NCBI RefSeq assembly: GCF_035989305.1
Contig: NZ_CP108514.1
Location: 868,001-932,000 of the forward strand
Origin: Streptomyces sp. NBC_01233
GTDB taxonomy: Bacteria; Actinomycetota; Actinomycetes; Streptomycetales; Streptomycetaceae
DNA length: 64,000 bases
Direction: 5' to 3'
The translations under genes and the position numbers were made by a program. Below, in pieces: positions 1 to 8,615 of this stretch. The first letter of the stretch is position 1; each line of letters opens with the position of its first letter. Under the pieces are notes generated by a model. It was not told where the DNA came from. It did not search any database and was given only the letters and a program-made list of their open reading frames with translations.

Positions 1-1395
1 CTGGGCCTCATCCGCGAAGACCTCGGCACCTCGACCGCGAACGTGAGCTGGGTGACCACCGCCACCCTGCTGTCGGCGGCCGTCTTCACCCCGCTGCTGG
101 GCCGGTTCGGTGACCAGCACGGCAAGAAGCCCACCCTGGTGGCCGTGCTCGGCGTCATGGTCGTCGGCTCCGTGATCGCGGCGCTGGCGTCCTCGCTGCC
201 CCTGCTGATCCTGGGCCGGGTGCTCCAGGGAGCCGCCACCGCGATCTTCCCGCTGGCCCTCTCGGTCCTGCGCGAAGAGGTCCGGCCGCAGAAGCTGCCG
301 GGCGCGATGGCGCTGGTCAGCGGCACGCTGGCGTTCGGCAGCGGCCTCGCGCTCGTCGCGACCGGGCTGCTCACCTCCGGGTCCGACGCGGACTACCGCA
401 ACGCCTTCTGGATGGCGACCGGCTTCGCGGTCCTCGCCCTGCTCGCGGTCGTCTTCCTGGTGCCCGCCACCCGCCACAAGACGGGCGGGCGCACCGACTT
501 CCTCGGCGCGCTGACCCTCGGCCTCGCGCTGCTGCTGCTCCTGCTGCCGATCTCCCAGGGGCACGAGTGGGGCTGGGGCTCCGCCCGCACGCTGGGCAGC
601 TTCGCCGGCGCCGCCGTCATGACCGCCGTCTGGGTGCTGGTCGAGCGCAAGGTCCGCGAGCCGCTCGTCGACATGAAGATGTTCGTCCACCGCCCGGTGC
701 TCATGGCCAACCTGGCCGGCGTCCTCGTCGGCTTCGGAATGTTCGCGAACTTCCTGGGCGTCTCGTACCTCGTCCAGATGCCCGAGGCGCTCACCGGCTA
801 CGGCTTCGACGCGTCGATCCTGCGCGCCTCCGTGCAGTTCCTGCTGCCCGGTGCCATCGTCTCGCTGCTCGCCTCGCCGGTGGGCGGCCAGATCGTGCGC
901 CACCGCGGTCCGCGCACGGCGCTGGCCCTGGCCGCCGCACTCGGCGCGACCGGCTTCGCCTGGCTGGTCCTGGACCACCAGCACAGCATCTCGGTGATCG
1001 GCGCCGGACTGGTCGTCGGTGCGGCCGTCAGCTTCGGCTACGCGGCCATGCCCGCCGTGATCATGTCCAGCGTCCCGCACCACCAGAGCGGCATCGCCAA
1101 CGGCATCAACTCGATCTCCCGCTCCACGGGCAGCGCGATCGGCAGCGCCGTGGTCACCACGATCCTGGCCTCGAAGACCATCGAGCACCTGCCGGCGGGC
1201 GTGCCCCCGCTGCCCGCCGAGTCCGGGTTCACCCTCACCTTCGGGATCGGGGCCGTGGCGTTCGCACTGGTCGCGGTGATCAGCTGGATCGGCCTGCGGG
1301 GCGGGCACCGCACCGTGGTGGCGGCCGCGCAGGCCGGGACGGCCGAGGAGGCCGCGGCCGCCGAGCAGCGCGAGGCCGCCGAAGCCACCCGCTGA
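1..1395 (+). CDS. MFS drug transporter, DHA2-like (5' partial)
   Basis: Major facilitator transporter of the inner membrane, probably a proton-driven drug or metabolite exporter. The reading frame is open from base 1, so the true start lies outside the window; the GTG at 43 is internal. The motif-A loop (GRFGDQHGKK) follows the second visible membrane segment, and about a dozen hydrophobic segments follow, ending in an alanine/glutamate-rich cytoplasmic tail. The length and the long central hydrophobic stretch fit the 14-helix DHA2 group. Substrate cannot be told from sequence. Confidence 0.9.
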   Translation: MGLIREDLGTSTANVSWVTTATLLSAAVFTPLLGRFGDQHGKKPTLVAVLGVMVVGSVIAALASSLPLLILGRVLQGAATAIFPLALSVLREEVRPQKLPGAMALVSGTLAFGSGLALVATGLLTSGSDADYRNAFWMATGFAVLALLAVVFLVPATRHKTGGRTDFLGALTLGLALLLLLLPISQGHEWGWGSARTLGSFAGAAVMTAVWVLVERKVREPLVDMKMFVHRPVLMANLAGVLVGFGMFANFLGVSYLVQMPEALTGYGFDASILRASVQFLLPGAIVSLLASPVGGQIVRHRGPRTALALAAALGATGFAWLVLDHQHSISVIGAGLVVGAAVSFGYAAMPAVIMSSVPHHQSGIANGINSISRSTGSAIGSAVVTTILASKTIEHLPAGVPPLPAESGFTLTFGIGAVAFALVAVISWIGLRGGHRTVVAAAQAGTAEEAAAAEQREAAEATR

Positions 1396-1476
1396 CCGAC
1401 CCACCGCCGGCCCGGCGGTCCCCCTGCCGCGTGTCGCTCACGGCGGGGGGACCGCCGGGCCTTGCATGGTGGGTGC

Positions 1477-1995
1477 ATGAAGGCTACGGACGTCATCGCC
1501 GACGGGTTCGGACGCATCGGGGAGATCGTGCACGAGGTCGTGGACGGGGTCCCGGCGGAGCTGCTCAACGCGCGCGTGGACCCGGCGGCGAACTCGATCA
1601 CCTGGCTGGTCTGGCACCTGACCCGCATCCAGGACGACCACATCGCCGACGCGGCCGGCCGGGAACAGGTGTGGCGGACCGGGGACTGGGCGGACCGGTT
1701 CGCCCTGCCGCTGCCCGCCGCGGCCACCGGGTACGGCCACTCGGCGCGCCAGGCGGGCACGGTGCGGGTGGACTCGGGCGCGCTGCTGCTGGGGTACTTC
1801 GACGCGGTGCACGAACAGAGCCTGCGGTTCGTCCGGGGGCTCGCCGCCGCCGATCTGGACCGGGTGGTCGACGAACGCTGGGACCCGCCGGTCACCCTCG
1901 GGGTGCGCCTGGTCAGCGTACTGGCCGACGACCTGCAGCACGCCGGGCAGGCGGCCTTCGTCCGCGGCGTGCTGGAGCGGACCGGGGACTCCTGA
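1477..1995 (+). CDS. DinB-superfamily protein
   Basis: A 172-residue helical protein of the DinB/DUF664 type, a four-helix bundle that in many members binds a metal through three histidines and in actinobacteria often acts as a mycothiol-dependent transferase. Candidate metal-binding histidines sit in the WHLTRIQDDH segment (about residues 44-53) and in QHAGQAAF near residue 155. The ATG at 1477 is preferred over an in-frame TTG five codons upstream because conserved sequence starts there. It stands alone; the following 176 bases up to the convergent ferredoxin reductase hold no gene. Substrate unknown. Confidence 0.75.
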   Translation: MKATDVIADGFGRIGEIVHEVVDGVPAELLNARVDPAANSITWLVWHLTRIQDDHIADAAGREQVWRTGDWADRFALPLPAAATGYGHSARQAGTVRVDSGALLLGYFDAVHEQSLRFVRGLAAADLDRVVDERWDPPVTLGVRLVSVLADDLQHAGQAAFVRGVLERTGDS

Positions 1996-2171
1996 CGGGC
2001 CCGCCGCTCTCGGCGTTCTCGGCGTTCCCAGCCCCGACCGGTACCGTCCCGTTGCCCGGACAGCGTGGTACGGCCGGCCCTCAAAGGCCCCGTCACGGTC
2101 CGCGCGTGCTCCGGCAGGACCGCTCCGCGCGGTGGGGCCGGGACCCCGTCCGGGTCCCGGCCCCCATCTCG

Positions 2172-3533
2172 CTACGCCCCGCTCGCGTCGAGCATGTCCT
2201 CGCGCTCGACGATCTTCACGCGCTCGCGGCCCTGGGGCTCACCGAGGGCCTTCTCGGCCGCGTCCAGCCGGTGCCAGCCCTCCCACGTGGTGTAGCGGAC
2301 GCTGCGCTCGGCGAGGAAGGCCTCGACGGCCTCCGGCGCGGGTACGGCAGGCGCGCTCAGGCGGCCTTCCGCGTGGTCGGCGAGCAGGTTCGCGACCGTC
2401 TCGTTCGCGTCGCCCTTGGTGTGGCCGATCAGGCCGACCGGGCCGCGCCGGATCCAGCCGGTGACGTACGTCGACTGCAGGTGGGCACCGGCTTCGATCA
2501 CGCGGCCGCCCTTGTCCGGGACGGTGCCGGAGTCGACGTCCCAGGGAAGCTTCGGAAGCTCGTCGGAGAGGTAGCCCACGGCCCGGTAGACGGACTGGAC
2601 GTCCCAGTCGGTGAACCGGCCGGTGCCCTTGACATTGCCCGTGCCGTCGAGCTCGGTGCGCTCGGTGCGCAGTCCGACGACCTTGCCGTCCTCGCCGAGG
2701 ATTTCGGCGGGCGACTCGAAGAAGTGCAGGAACAGCTTGTGCGGCCGCTCGCCGATGTCCCGGATCGCCCAGTTCTCCAGGGTCTTGGCGACCATGTCGG
2801 CCTGCTTGTTGGCACGGCGGGTGGCTATGGAGCCCTCGTCGTAGTCGATGTCCTCGGGGTTGACGATGACCTCGATGTTGGGCGAGTGGTCCAGCTCACG
2901 GAGCTCCATGGGGCTGAACTTGGCCTGGGCGGGACCGCGACGCCCGAAGACGTGCACCTCGAGCGCCTTGTTGGCCTTGAGGCCGTCGTGGACGTTCGCC
3001 GGGATCTCGGTCGGCAGCAGCTCGTCGGCCGTCTTCGCGAGGATGCGCGCGACGTCGAGGGCGACGTTGCCGACGCCGAGCACGGCGACCTTCTCGGCCT
3101 CCAGCGGCCAGGTGCGCGGGACGTCCGGGTGGCCGTCGTACCAGGAGACGAAGTCGGCGGCGCCGTAGGAGCCGTCGAGCTCGACGCCCGGGATGGTCAG
3201 CGCCCGGTCGGCCGTGGCGCCGGTGGAGAAGATCACGGCGTCGTAGAAGGACTGCAGCTCGTCGAGGCTGATGTCGTTCGGGTAGTCGACGTTGCCGAAG
3301 AGGCGGACCTGCGGCTTGTCGAGGACCTGGTGCAGGGCGGTGATGATGCCCTTGATGCGCGGGTGGTCGGGGGCGACGCCGTACCGGATCAGGCCGAAGG
3401 GCGCCGGCATCCGCTCGAAGAGGTCGATGGACACACCGGGCTCGACGGCGGCCTCGGACTTCAGCAGCGCGTCGGCGGCGTAGATTCCGGCGGGGCCGGC
3501 ACCGACGATTGCTACCCGCAGAGGGCGAGGCAT
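2172..3533 (-). CDS. FprA-type ferredoxin/adrenodoxin-like NADP reductase
   Basis: FAD enzyme that passes electrons between NADPH and ferredoxin, typically to feed cytochromes P450 or iron-sulphur biogenesis. The 453-residue product has an N-terminal FAD-binding GxGxxG at residues 11-16 (VGAGPAG), a second dinucleotide fold (VLGVGNVALDVAR) near residue 155 and a C-terminal GWIRRGPVGLIGHTKGDA segment typical of the mycobacterial FprA/adrenodoxin reductase family. The ATG at 3533 is used; longer in-frame extension has no coding character. An iron box 50 bases upstream suggests control by the DmdR/IdeR iron repressor. Confidence 0.9.
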   Translation of the reverse strand: MPRPLRVAIVGAGPAGIYAADALLKSEAAVEPGVSIDLFERMPAPFGLIRYGVAPDHPRIKGIITALHQVLDKPQVRLFGNVDYPNDISLDELQSFYDAVIFSTGATADRALTIPGVELDGSYGAADFVSWYDGHPDVPRTWPLEAEKVAVLGVGNVALDVARILAKTADELLPTEIPANVHDGLKANKALEVHVFGRRGPAQAKFSPMELRELDHSPNIEVIVNPEDIDYDEGSIATRRANKQADMVAKTLENWAIRDIGERPHKLFLHFFESPAEILGEDGKVVGLRTERTELDGTGNVKGTGRFTDWDVQSVYRAVGYLSDELPKLPWDVDSGTVPDKGGRVIEAGAHLQSTYVTGWIRRGPVGLIGHTKGDANETVANLLADHAEGRLSAPAVPAPEAVEAFLAERSVRYTTWEGWHRLDAAEKALGEPQGRERVKIVEREDMLDASGA

Positions 3534-3584
3534 GGCAGGGGTTCCCTTCGAGCGACGGCAAGGTGGATCAAGGGGAACCCTAAA

Positions 3585-3603
3585 CGAAGGTAAGCCTAAC
3601 CCG
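3585..3603 (-). promoter_or_regulatory. Putative iron box (DmdR1/IdeR operator)
   Basis: Read on the minus strand the 19 bases contain GGTTAGGCTTACCT, an imperfect palindrome matching the core of the actinobacterial IdeR/DmdR1 consensus TTAGGTTAGGCTAACCTAA. It lies about 50 bases upstream of the FprA-type reductase start. The match is by eye; the outer bases diverge. Confidence 0.6.
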
Positions 3604-3740
3604 GCACCCGGTATCGCTTTATGACCCCATAAACAAAACTTATGACCTCCCCAAGCCCCCCTTGGGGTCACGGCGAACTCGCTGGTCAGCGGGCACGCCA
3701 CCTGACAGACTGAAACGGCTTGATCACCCCAGGAGGACTA

Positions 3741-3932
3741 ATGGCTGACGAAACCGACACCCCGCAGGACGAATCCCCGGCCGATGAGGCCAAGCGCAAG
3801 TTCCGGGAGGCCCTGGAGCGCAACGCGGCGAACGCCCAGTCCCAGCAGGCGCACCAGAGCCGGGCGAAGGTCCAGGGTGCCAGCAGCGGCCCCGGCGGCA
3901 AGAACAAGAAGGTCCGCCGCAAGACCGGCTGA
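3741..3932 (+). CDS. DUF5302 small charged protein
   Basis: A 63-residue hydrophilic protein with an acidic N-terminus (ADETDTPQDESP), a helical middle rich in Ala, Glu and Arg and a basic Lys/Arg tail (GGKNKKVRRKTG). This layout is that of the DUF5302 family, common in Streptomyces and of unknown role. The start is fixed by a strong ribosome site, AGGAGG at 3731-3736, five bases before the ATG. It is transcribed divergently from the ferredoxin reductase, so the iron box between them might touch both promoters. Confidence 0.8.
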   Translation: MADETDTPQDESPADEAKRKFREALERNAANAQSQQAHQSRAKVQGASSGPGGKNKKVRRKTG

Positions 3933-4106
3933 CCCTCGGACCCGAGGAGCTCAGTCTCGCCGCCGCGGCGGCGGGACCGGGCGACTCCACCCGCCATTGG
4001 GCCACCCGGGTGAGGGAGGATAACCCTTGGCACCGTCAGCAGTTGATCAGCTCGTCCCGCCGAGGGCAGCTATCTCATGCGACAGTGCGACAGAAGGATC
4101 CCCCAC

Positions 4107-4520
4107 ATGTTCAAGAAGTTCATGGCCACCGCCGCCGTCACCGCCTCCGTGCTCGGCGCAGGTGCCGCACTCGCCTCCCCGGCCATGGCCATCGGCAACG
4201 ACGAGGGCGTCAACACCGTCAACGGGAACGGCGCCGCACAGATCTACGGCAACCAGGAGACCCACGGCAAGATGAGCCCGCAGCTCAGCGCGGTCCAGGG
4301 TTCCCTCAACAAGCTCTGCATCGGCCTGCCGGCCAAGGTCAACGCCCAGTCCCTGTTCGCGGTCATCGCCAACATCGGCGTCCAGGACATCAACGTCCTG
4401 TCCAACCCGCAGAACCAGCAGTGCACCGAGAACTCCACCCAGGCGAAGGGTGACGAGGCGGCCTCGCACATCCTCAGCAACATCCCGGTCCTCTCCGGCA
4501 ACGTCTCCGCCGGCAGCTGA
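4107..4520 (+). CDS. Rodlin
   Basis: Secreted structural protein of the rodlet layer on aerial hyphae and spores; rodlins organise chaplin fibrils into paired rods. The 137-residue product has a signal peptide (residues 1-29, ending PAMA-I), then the rodlin pattern: NGNGAAQIYGNQ, a central MSPQLSAVQGSLNKLC and a second cysteine in NPQNQQC. AAGGA about ten bases upstream fixes the ATG at 4107. In S. coelicolor rodlins come as a divergent pair (rdlA/rdlB); here only one is present locally. A perfect hairpin terminator follows. Confidence 0.9.
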   Translation: MFKKFMATAAVTASVLGAGAALASPAMAIGNDEGVNTVNGNGAAQIYGNQETHGKMSPQLSAVQGSLNKLCIGLPAKVNAQSLFAVIANIGVQDINVLSNPQNQQCTENSTQAKGDEAASHILSNIPVLSGNVSAGS

Positions 4521-4532
4521 TCGACCCGATTC

Positions 4533-4569
4533 CGCGCCGGTGTCACGCGTTACGCGTGACACCGGCGCG
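4533..4569 (+). terminator. Hairpin terminator after the rodlin gene
   Basis: A perfect 18-base inverted repeat (cgcgccggtgtcacgcgt and its complement, one base between the arms) followed by TTTCATTT. It begins 12 bases after the rodlin stop and separates it from the chitinase promoter. Confidence 0.9.
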
Positions 4570-4576
4570 TTTCATT

Positions 4577-4588
4577 TGGTCTAGACCT
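4577..4588 (+). promoter_or_regulatory. dre-like DasR operator in front of chitinase
   Basis: TGGTCTAGACCT matches 11 of 12 bases of the core TGGTCTAGACCA of the DasR-responsive element and also resembles the direct-repeat elements of known Streptomyces chitinase promoters. A TTGACA that could serve as -35 overlaps its end (4588-4593). The site is about 80 bases before the chitinase GTG. DasR repression relieved by amino-sugar phosphates is therefore the likely control. Confidence 0.75.
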
Positions 4589-4666
4589 TGACAGGTACAG
4601 ACCATTCTCGCTTCAGTGGGCACTGTTGCCTCCCACGGCAATTCCCCCCACTGAAGGAGCAGTTAC

Positions 4667-5587
4667 GTGATACGTGCGTTTCGCCGCCGTGCCCTCTCCC
4701 TGGCCGCCGCCGCAGCCGTCACGGTGGGCCTCGTCATCGCCCTCCCCTCCTCCCCCGCCTCGGCGGCCGCCCCCTGCACCGGTGCCTGGGCCTCGTCCGC
4801 CGTCTACACCAACGGCATGAGCGCCTCGTACGGCGGACACAACTGGCAGACGAAGTGGTGGACCCAGGGCGAGACGCCCGGCACCACCGGCCAGTGGGGC
4901 GTCTGGTCGGACCAGGGCGTCTGCGGCGGCGGGGGCCAGGACCCGGACCCCGACCCCGGCAACCCGTCCGGATTCGTGGTCTCCGAGGCCCAGTTCAACC
5001 AGATGTTCCCGAATCGGAACCCGTTCTACACCTACAACGGCCTGGTCGCGGCGCTGTCCGCCTACCCCGGCTTCGCCAGGACCGGCGACGACACCGTGAA
5101 GCGGCGCGAGGCCGCCGCCTTCCTCGCGAACGTCTCCCACGAGACCGGCGGGCTCGTGCACATCGTCGAGCAGAACACCGCGAACTACCCCCACTACTGC
5201 GACGCGAGCCAGCCGTACGGCTGTCCGGCGGGACAGGCGGCGTACTACGGCCGCGGGCCCATCCAGCTGAGCTGGAACTTCAACTACAAGGCGGCCGGTG
5301 ACGCGCTGGGCATCAACCTCCTCGCCAACCCGTACCTCGTGGAGCAGGATCCGGCCGTCGCCATGAAGACGGCGCTCTGGTACTGGAACACCCAGAACGG
5401 CCCGGGCACGATGACCGCCCACGCCGCGATGGTGAACGGCGCGGGCTTCGGCGAGACCATCCGCTCCATCAACGGCTCGCTGGAGTGCAACGGGGGCAAT
5501 CCCGCCCAGGTCCAGAGCCGGATCTCGAAGTACCAGAGCTTCACGCAGCTGCTGGGGGTGACCCCGGGGAACAACCTGGGCTGCTGA
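4667..5587 (+). CDS. Secreted GH19 chitinase with chitin-binding domain
   Basis: Extracellular endochitinase. The 306-residue precursor has a signal peptide (about residues 1-34, arginine-rich start then a long Ala/Val core), a short CBM5/12-type chitin-binding module with surface tryptophans (ACTGAW-like start, WWTQGETPG, WGVWSD), a Gly/Asp/Pro linker and a GH19 catalytic domain of about 200 residues. The family acid is in SHETGG, and YGRGPIQLSWN is the GH19 signature. GAAGGAG precedes the GTG start. This matches the ChiF/ChiG type of Streptomyces. It is regulated through the upstream dre-like site. Confidence 0.93.
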   Translation: MIRAFRRRALSLAAAAAVTVGLVIALPSSPASAAAPCTGAWASSAVYTNGMSASYGGHNWQTKWWTQGETPGTTGQWGVWSDQGVCGGGGQDPDPDPGNPSGFVVSEAQFNQMFPNRNPFYTYNGLVAALSAYPGFARTGDDTVKRREAAAFLANVSHETGGLVHIVEQNTANYPHYCDASQPYGCPAGQAAYYGRGPIQLSWNFNYKAAGDALGINLLANPYLVEQDPAVAMKTALWYWNTQNGPGTMTAHAAMVNGAGFGETIRSINGSLECNGGNPAQVQSRISKYQSFTQLLGVTPGNNLGC

Positions 5588-5599
5588 TCCGCGGCGCGG

Positions 5600-8368
5600 T
5601 CAGCGGGTGCGCAGGGCGGTCGCGAGCTGGGCGCGTGAGCGGACGTCGAGCTTCTGGTAGATACGGGTCAGCCGTGCCTCCACCGTCTTGACGCTGAGGA
5701 ACAGCTTCGCCGCGGCCTCCTGGTTGCTGGCGCCCTGGCTGACGAGCAGGGCGAGCCGGATCTCGGCCTCGGTCAGCACCGCGGCCGCCGGCACCTGCGC
5801 ACCGCCTCCCTCGCCGGGAGCCGGTTCCCTGGCGAGCTCCGTCCAGGGAGCCGCCCCGGCCAGGGCGAACACCTCGGCTGCCGTCCGCAGCGCCGCGCGG
5901 GCGGGGGCGCGCCGGCGCCGGCGGCGCTCCACCCGGGCGAGGGCGAGCAGCGTACGGCCGCGCTCCAGCGGCAGCTGCAGGGCGTCGAACCGCTGGGCCG
6001 TGGCCTCCAGCAGGTGGACGGCCGCGTCGGCCTCGCCCTGGGCGGACAGGCACAGGCCCCGGGCCCGGTCGAGCGCGGCGACGACCCCGGTGCGGCCGAG
6101 GCTAAGGGCGACGGTACGGACCCGGTCGAGGAGTTCGGCGGCCTCGCCGGGTGCGTCCGCGGCGATCAGGGCCTCGGCGAGCTCCCCGTGCCAGCGCAGG
6201 ACCGAGGGATCCACCACCTGCTGGGCGGCCTCCAGCGCGGCGACGCGGCGCAGGGTGGCGACCGCTTTCGCCGCCTCTCCGGTGGCCAGTTCGACCAGGC
6301 CGAGCGCGTGCAGGCTGCGGGAGAGGAAGACCTGGTCCTGCTCCTCCTGTGAGGCCTGGATGCCGCGCCGGGCGTAGCCGGCGGCGCGCGCGAAGCTGCC
6401 GCCCGTGGCCTCGGCCATCGCGGCGACGTACCAGGCGGGGCCGGGCGACAGGCCCGCCTCGATCGTCAGCTCCAGGGCCCGGCGGGCGTGGGCGGAGGCG
6501 GCCTCGCAGCGGCCGCTGCGCAGTTCCACCTCGGTGAGGCTGCGCAGCACCTCGAAGACGTCCTCGGCGGAGCCGGTGCGCTGGACCGCCGGGAGCAGGA
6601 CCATCAGCTGCCGGCGGGCGTCGGCGAGGCGGTCGTCGAAGAGGGCGTGCCGGACGGCGAGGTACTGCGGTGCGTTGCGCATCCCCAGCGGCACCTCGGG
6701 CGCGGGCAGGGCGAGCGCCTCGGCCAGGATCTCCTCGGCGTCCGTGTCCCCGAGGATGCGGCCCATCCGGGCCCGTACGGTCAGGGCCATGGCCTCGGCG
6801 GTCTGGTCGCCGCCGAGCGCGGCGAGGCGGCCGGCCTCGGCCGCGGCGTCGCGGGAGCGGACCGGGTCGCCGTCGCTGAGGTTGTGCTTCCAGGCGATCC
6901 GCAGCTGGACGGCTGCCTGGAGCGAGGGGTCGCCGGCGGCCTCGTCCATGGCGTACGCGAAGGTCTCGTCGAGGGCGCCCAGGGCCTGGCCGGCGGCGTC
7001 GATCACGGCGAGCCGGGCACGAACCCGGTCGGCGGACGAGGCGTCGCGGGCCAGGACGGCGCGCGTGGCGCGGCGCGCGAGGTCGGCCCGGCCGGCCCAG
7101 CCGGCGTCCTCGGCGGCCGCGACGAGCCGGGCCAGTTCCTCGCCGGCCAGCCAGGACGGCGTGCGTTCGGCGGCGAGCAGGCCGAGTTCGGCGGCGAGGA
7201 CCCGCTGGCCCCGGCGCCGGCAGACCGCGGCGGCCTCGGTGATCTCCGCGGCCAGCCACTGGTCGGGGGTGTCCACGGCGAGCGCGCGGTGGCGTACGGC
7301 CTGGACGGGGTCGTCGACGGCGGCGGCCAGGGCCGCGTGCCCGGCGGCGCGTTCGGGCCAGCCCGCGTCGGCGGCGAGGGCGGTGGGCAGGGCGCCGGCG
7401 GTGAACTCGACGGTGCCGTCCTCCCCCACCCTGACCAGTGCGGCCCGTTCCGCCTCGGCCAGCTCCGCCTCGGCGTCGGGGCGGCCGGCCCGGCGGAGCA
7501 GGGAGGTGGTGGGGCGGGAGGCGAGGGCTGCGAGCAGCAGGGTGCGGCGGGCCTGGGCGGGGACCCCGGCGAGGAGCCGGCGGGCCACCTCGCGGGCCTG
7601 TCCGGAGACGGGCAGCGGGTCGGCGTGGTGGGCGCTGCTGTCGCGGGCCTCGGCGGCTTCGGCCAGGGAGTGGCCGAGGGCGAGGGCGAGGCGCGGGTTG
7701 CCGCCGCTGGCCTGGTGGATGCGGCCGGCGAGGCGGGCGGGGAGGCAGTGGCGGACGAGGAGCTCGGCGACCTCGTCCGCGCCGAGCGGGGGGACCCGGA
7801 CCGCGGGGACGCCGGGTCCGCAGAGGGTTTCGCCCACGGGGGCTCCGCCCTGGACGCATTCGGCGACCAGGACCCGGACGCGGGGCGGGGTGAGGCGCAG
7901 CGCGAAGCGGAGGAGGTCGGTGCTCTCGGCGTCGAGCCACTGGGCGTTGTCGAGGACGAGCAGGACGGGCTGGCGGGCGGCCAGGGTGCGGAGCACTTCG
8001 ACGACGGCGAGGCGCAGCGCGATGTGGTCGCGGCCGGCGCGGGGGGCGTCTGCCTCGCGGCGCAGCAGGGCGATGGCCGTGCGCTGGGGGCCGGAGAGCT
8101 GGTCCAGGGCGGCGCCGGGGACGGACGCGAGGAGGGCGGCGGCGGACGCTTCGGGTATCCACTGGTCGGCGGCCTCGGGGGCGAGGCGGAGCACGCTCTC
8201 GCGGCGGGATTCGGCCGCGGCCGCGACGGCGCGGACGACCTCGGTCTTGCCCGCGCCCGCGGGTCCGGTGAGCAGGGCCCGGCCGTGTGTGCTCAGCGCA
8301 TGGTCGACCGCCTTGATGAGTTCACCGTGTCCGACACTCGTGTCAGCGTTCCCCGTCGCCGCCACCAC
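5600..8368 (-). CDS. LuxR-family LAL transcriptional regulator with AAA ATPase domain
   Basis: Large ATP-binding regulator of the LuxR (LAL/MalT-like) class, 922 residues. The N-terminal P-loop is clear (GPAGAGKT, residues 35-42) with a Walker B (VLLVLDNAQWLD) near residue 140. A long alpha-helical tetratrico-like middle follows, and the C-terminal 60 residues form a LuxR helix-turn-helix (EAEIRLALLVSQGASNQEAA, then VKTVEARLTRIYQKL). Such proteins often control secreted enzymes or secondary metabolism. It reads away from the chitinase (convergent, 12 bases apart) and lies downstream of the protease gene. The GTG at 8368 is chosen; GTG at 8365 is as good. Confidence 0.88.
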   Translation of the reverse strand: MVAATGNADTSVGHGELIKAVDHALSTHGRALLTGPAGAGKTEVVRAVAAAAESRRESVLRLAPEAADQWIPEASAAALLASVPGAALDQLSGPQRTAIALLRREADAPRAGRDHIALRLAVVEVLRTLAARQPVLLVLDNAQWLDAESTDLLRFALRLTPPRVRVLVAECVQGGAPVGETLCGPGVPAVRVPPLGADEVAELLVRHCLPARLAGRIHQASGGNPRLALALGHSLAEAAEARDSSAHHADPLPVSGQAREVARRLLAGVPAQARRTLLLAALASRPTTSLLRRAGRPDAEAELAEAERAALVRVGEDGTVEFTAGALPTALAADAGWPERAAGHAALAAAVDDPVQAVRHRALAVDTPDQWLAAEITEAAAVCRRRGQRVLAAELGLLAAERTPSWLAGEELARLVAAAEDAGWAGRADLARRATRAVLARDASSADRVRARLAVIDAAGQALGALDETFAYAMDEAAGDPSLQAAVQLRIAWKHNLSDGDPVRSRDAAAEAGRLAALGGDQTAEAMALTVRARMGRILGDTDAEEILAEALALPAPEVPLGMRNAPQYLAVRHALFDDRLADARRQLMVLLPAVQRTGSAEDVFEVLRSLTEVELRSGRCEAASAHARRALELTIEAGLSPGPAWYVAAMAEATGGSFARAAGYARRGIQASQEEQDQVFLSRSLHALGLVELATGEAAKAVATLRRVAALEAAQQVVDPSVLRWHGELAEALIAADAPGEAAELLDRVRTVALSLGRTGVVAALDRARGLCLSAQGEADAAVHLLEATAQRFDALQLPLERGRTLLALARVERRRRRRAPARAALRTAAEVFALAGAAPWTELAREPAPGEGGGAQVPAAAVLTEAEIRLALLVSQGASNQEAAAKLFLSVKTVEARLTRIYQKLDVRSRAQLATALRTR

Positions 8369-8497
8369 GCACAGCCACCAGCCTTTCGCTCCCCAGCTCC
8401 TGTGCCCTTCCTGTGAGAGGCGACAATACGAGGTCGGATGGCGGGCGGACCCGGATTGTGACGCAGAAATCAGTCACGTCCCGGGAAAACCCGTCGG

Positions 8498-8526
8498 ACC
8501 TGCCGATACGAGGTGTATCAGCAGGT
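8498..8526. promoter_or_regulatory. Inverted repeat between protease and LAL gene
   Basis: Arms ACCTGCCGATAC and GTATCAGCAGGT (11 of 12 bases paired) around GAGGT. It lies 130 bases upstream of the LAL regulator start and 90 bases past the protease stop. It has no T-run, so it may be an operator rather than a terminator. Confidence 0.45.
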
Positions 8527-8615
8527 CCGGGGATCATTGCTGGTCCGTACTATCGGCCCGTCAGGCCGAGTTGGCGGCCGGACCGGGAACCGGCCGGAAG
8601 CCGGTCACCGGCGCC

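Noticed and set aside
1477..1995. Maleylpyruvate isomerase belonging to the gentisate pathway
   Set aside because: It is of the DinB superfamily but short, 20 kb away from the operon, and the operon has its own maleate isomerase route.
567..3593. Long plus-strand frame over the first three genes
   Set aside because: Frame shadow; it crosses three separate genes on both strands.
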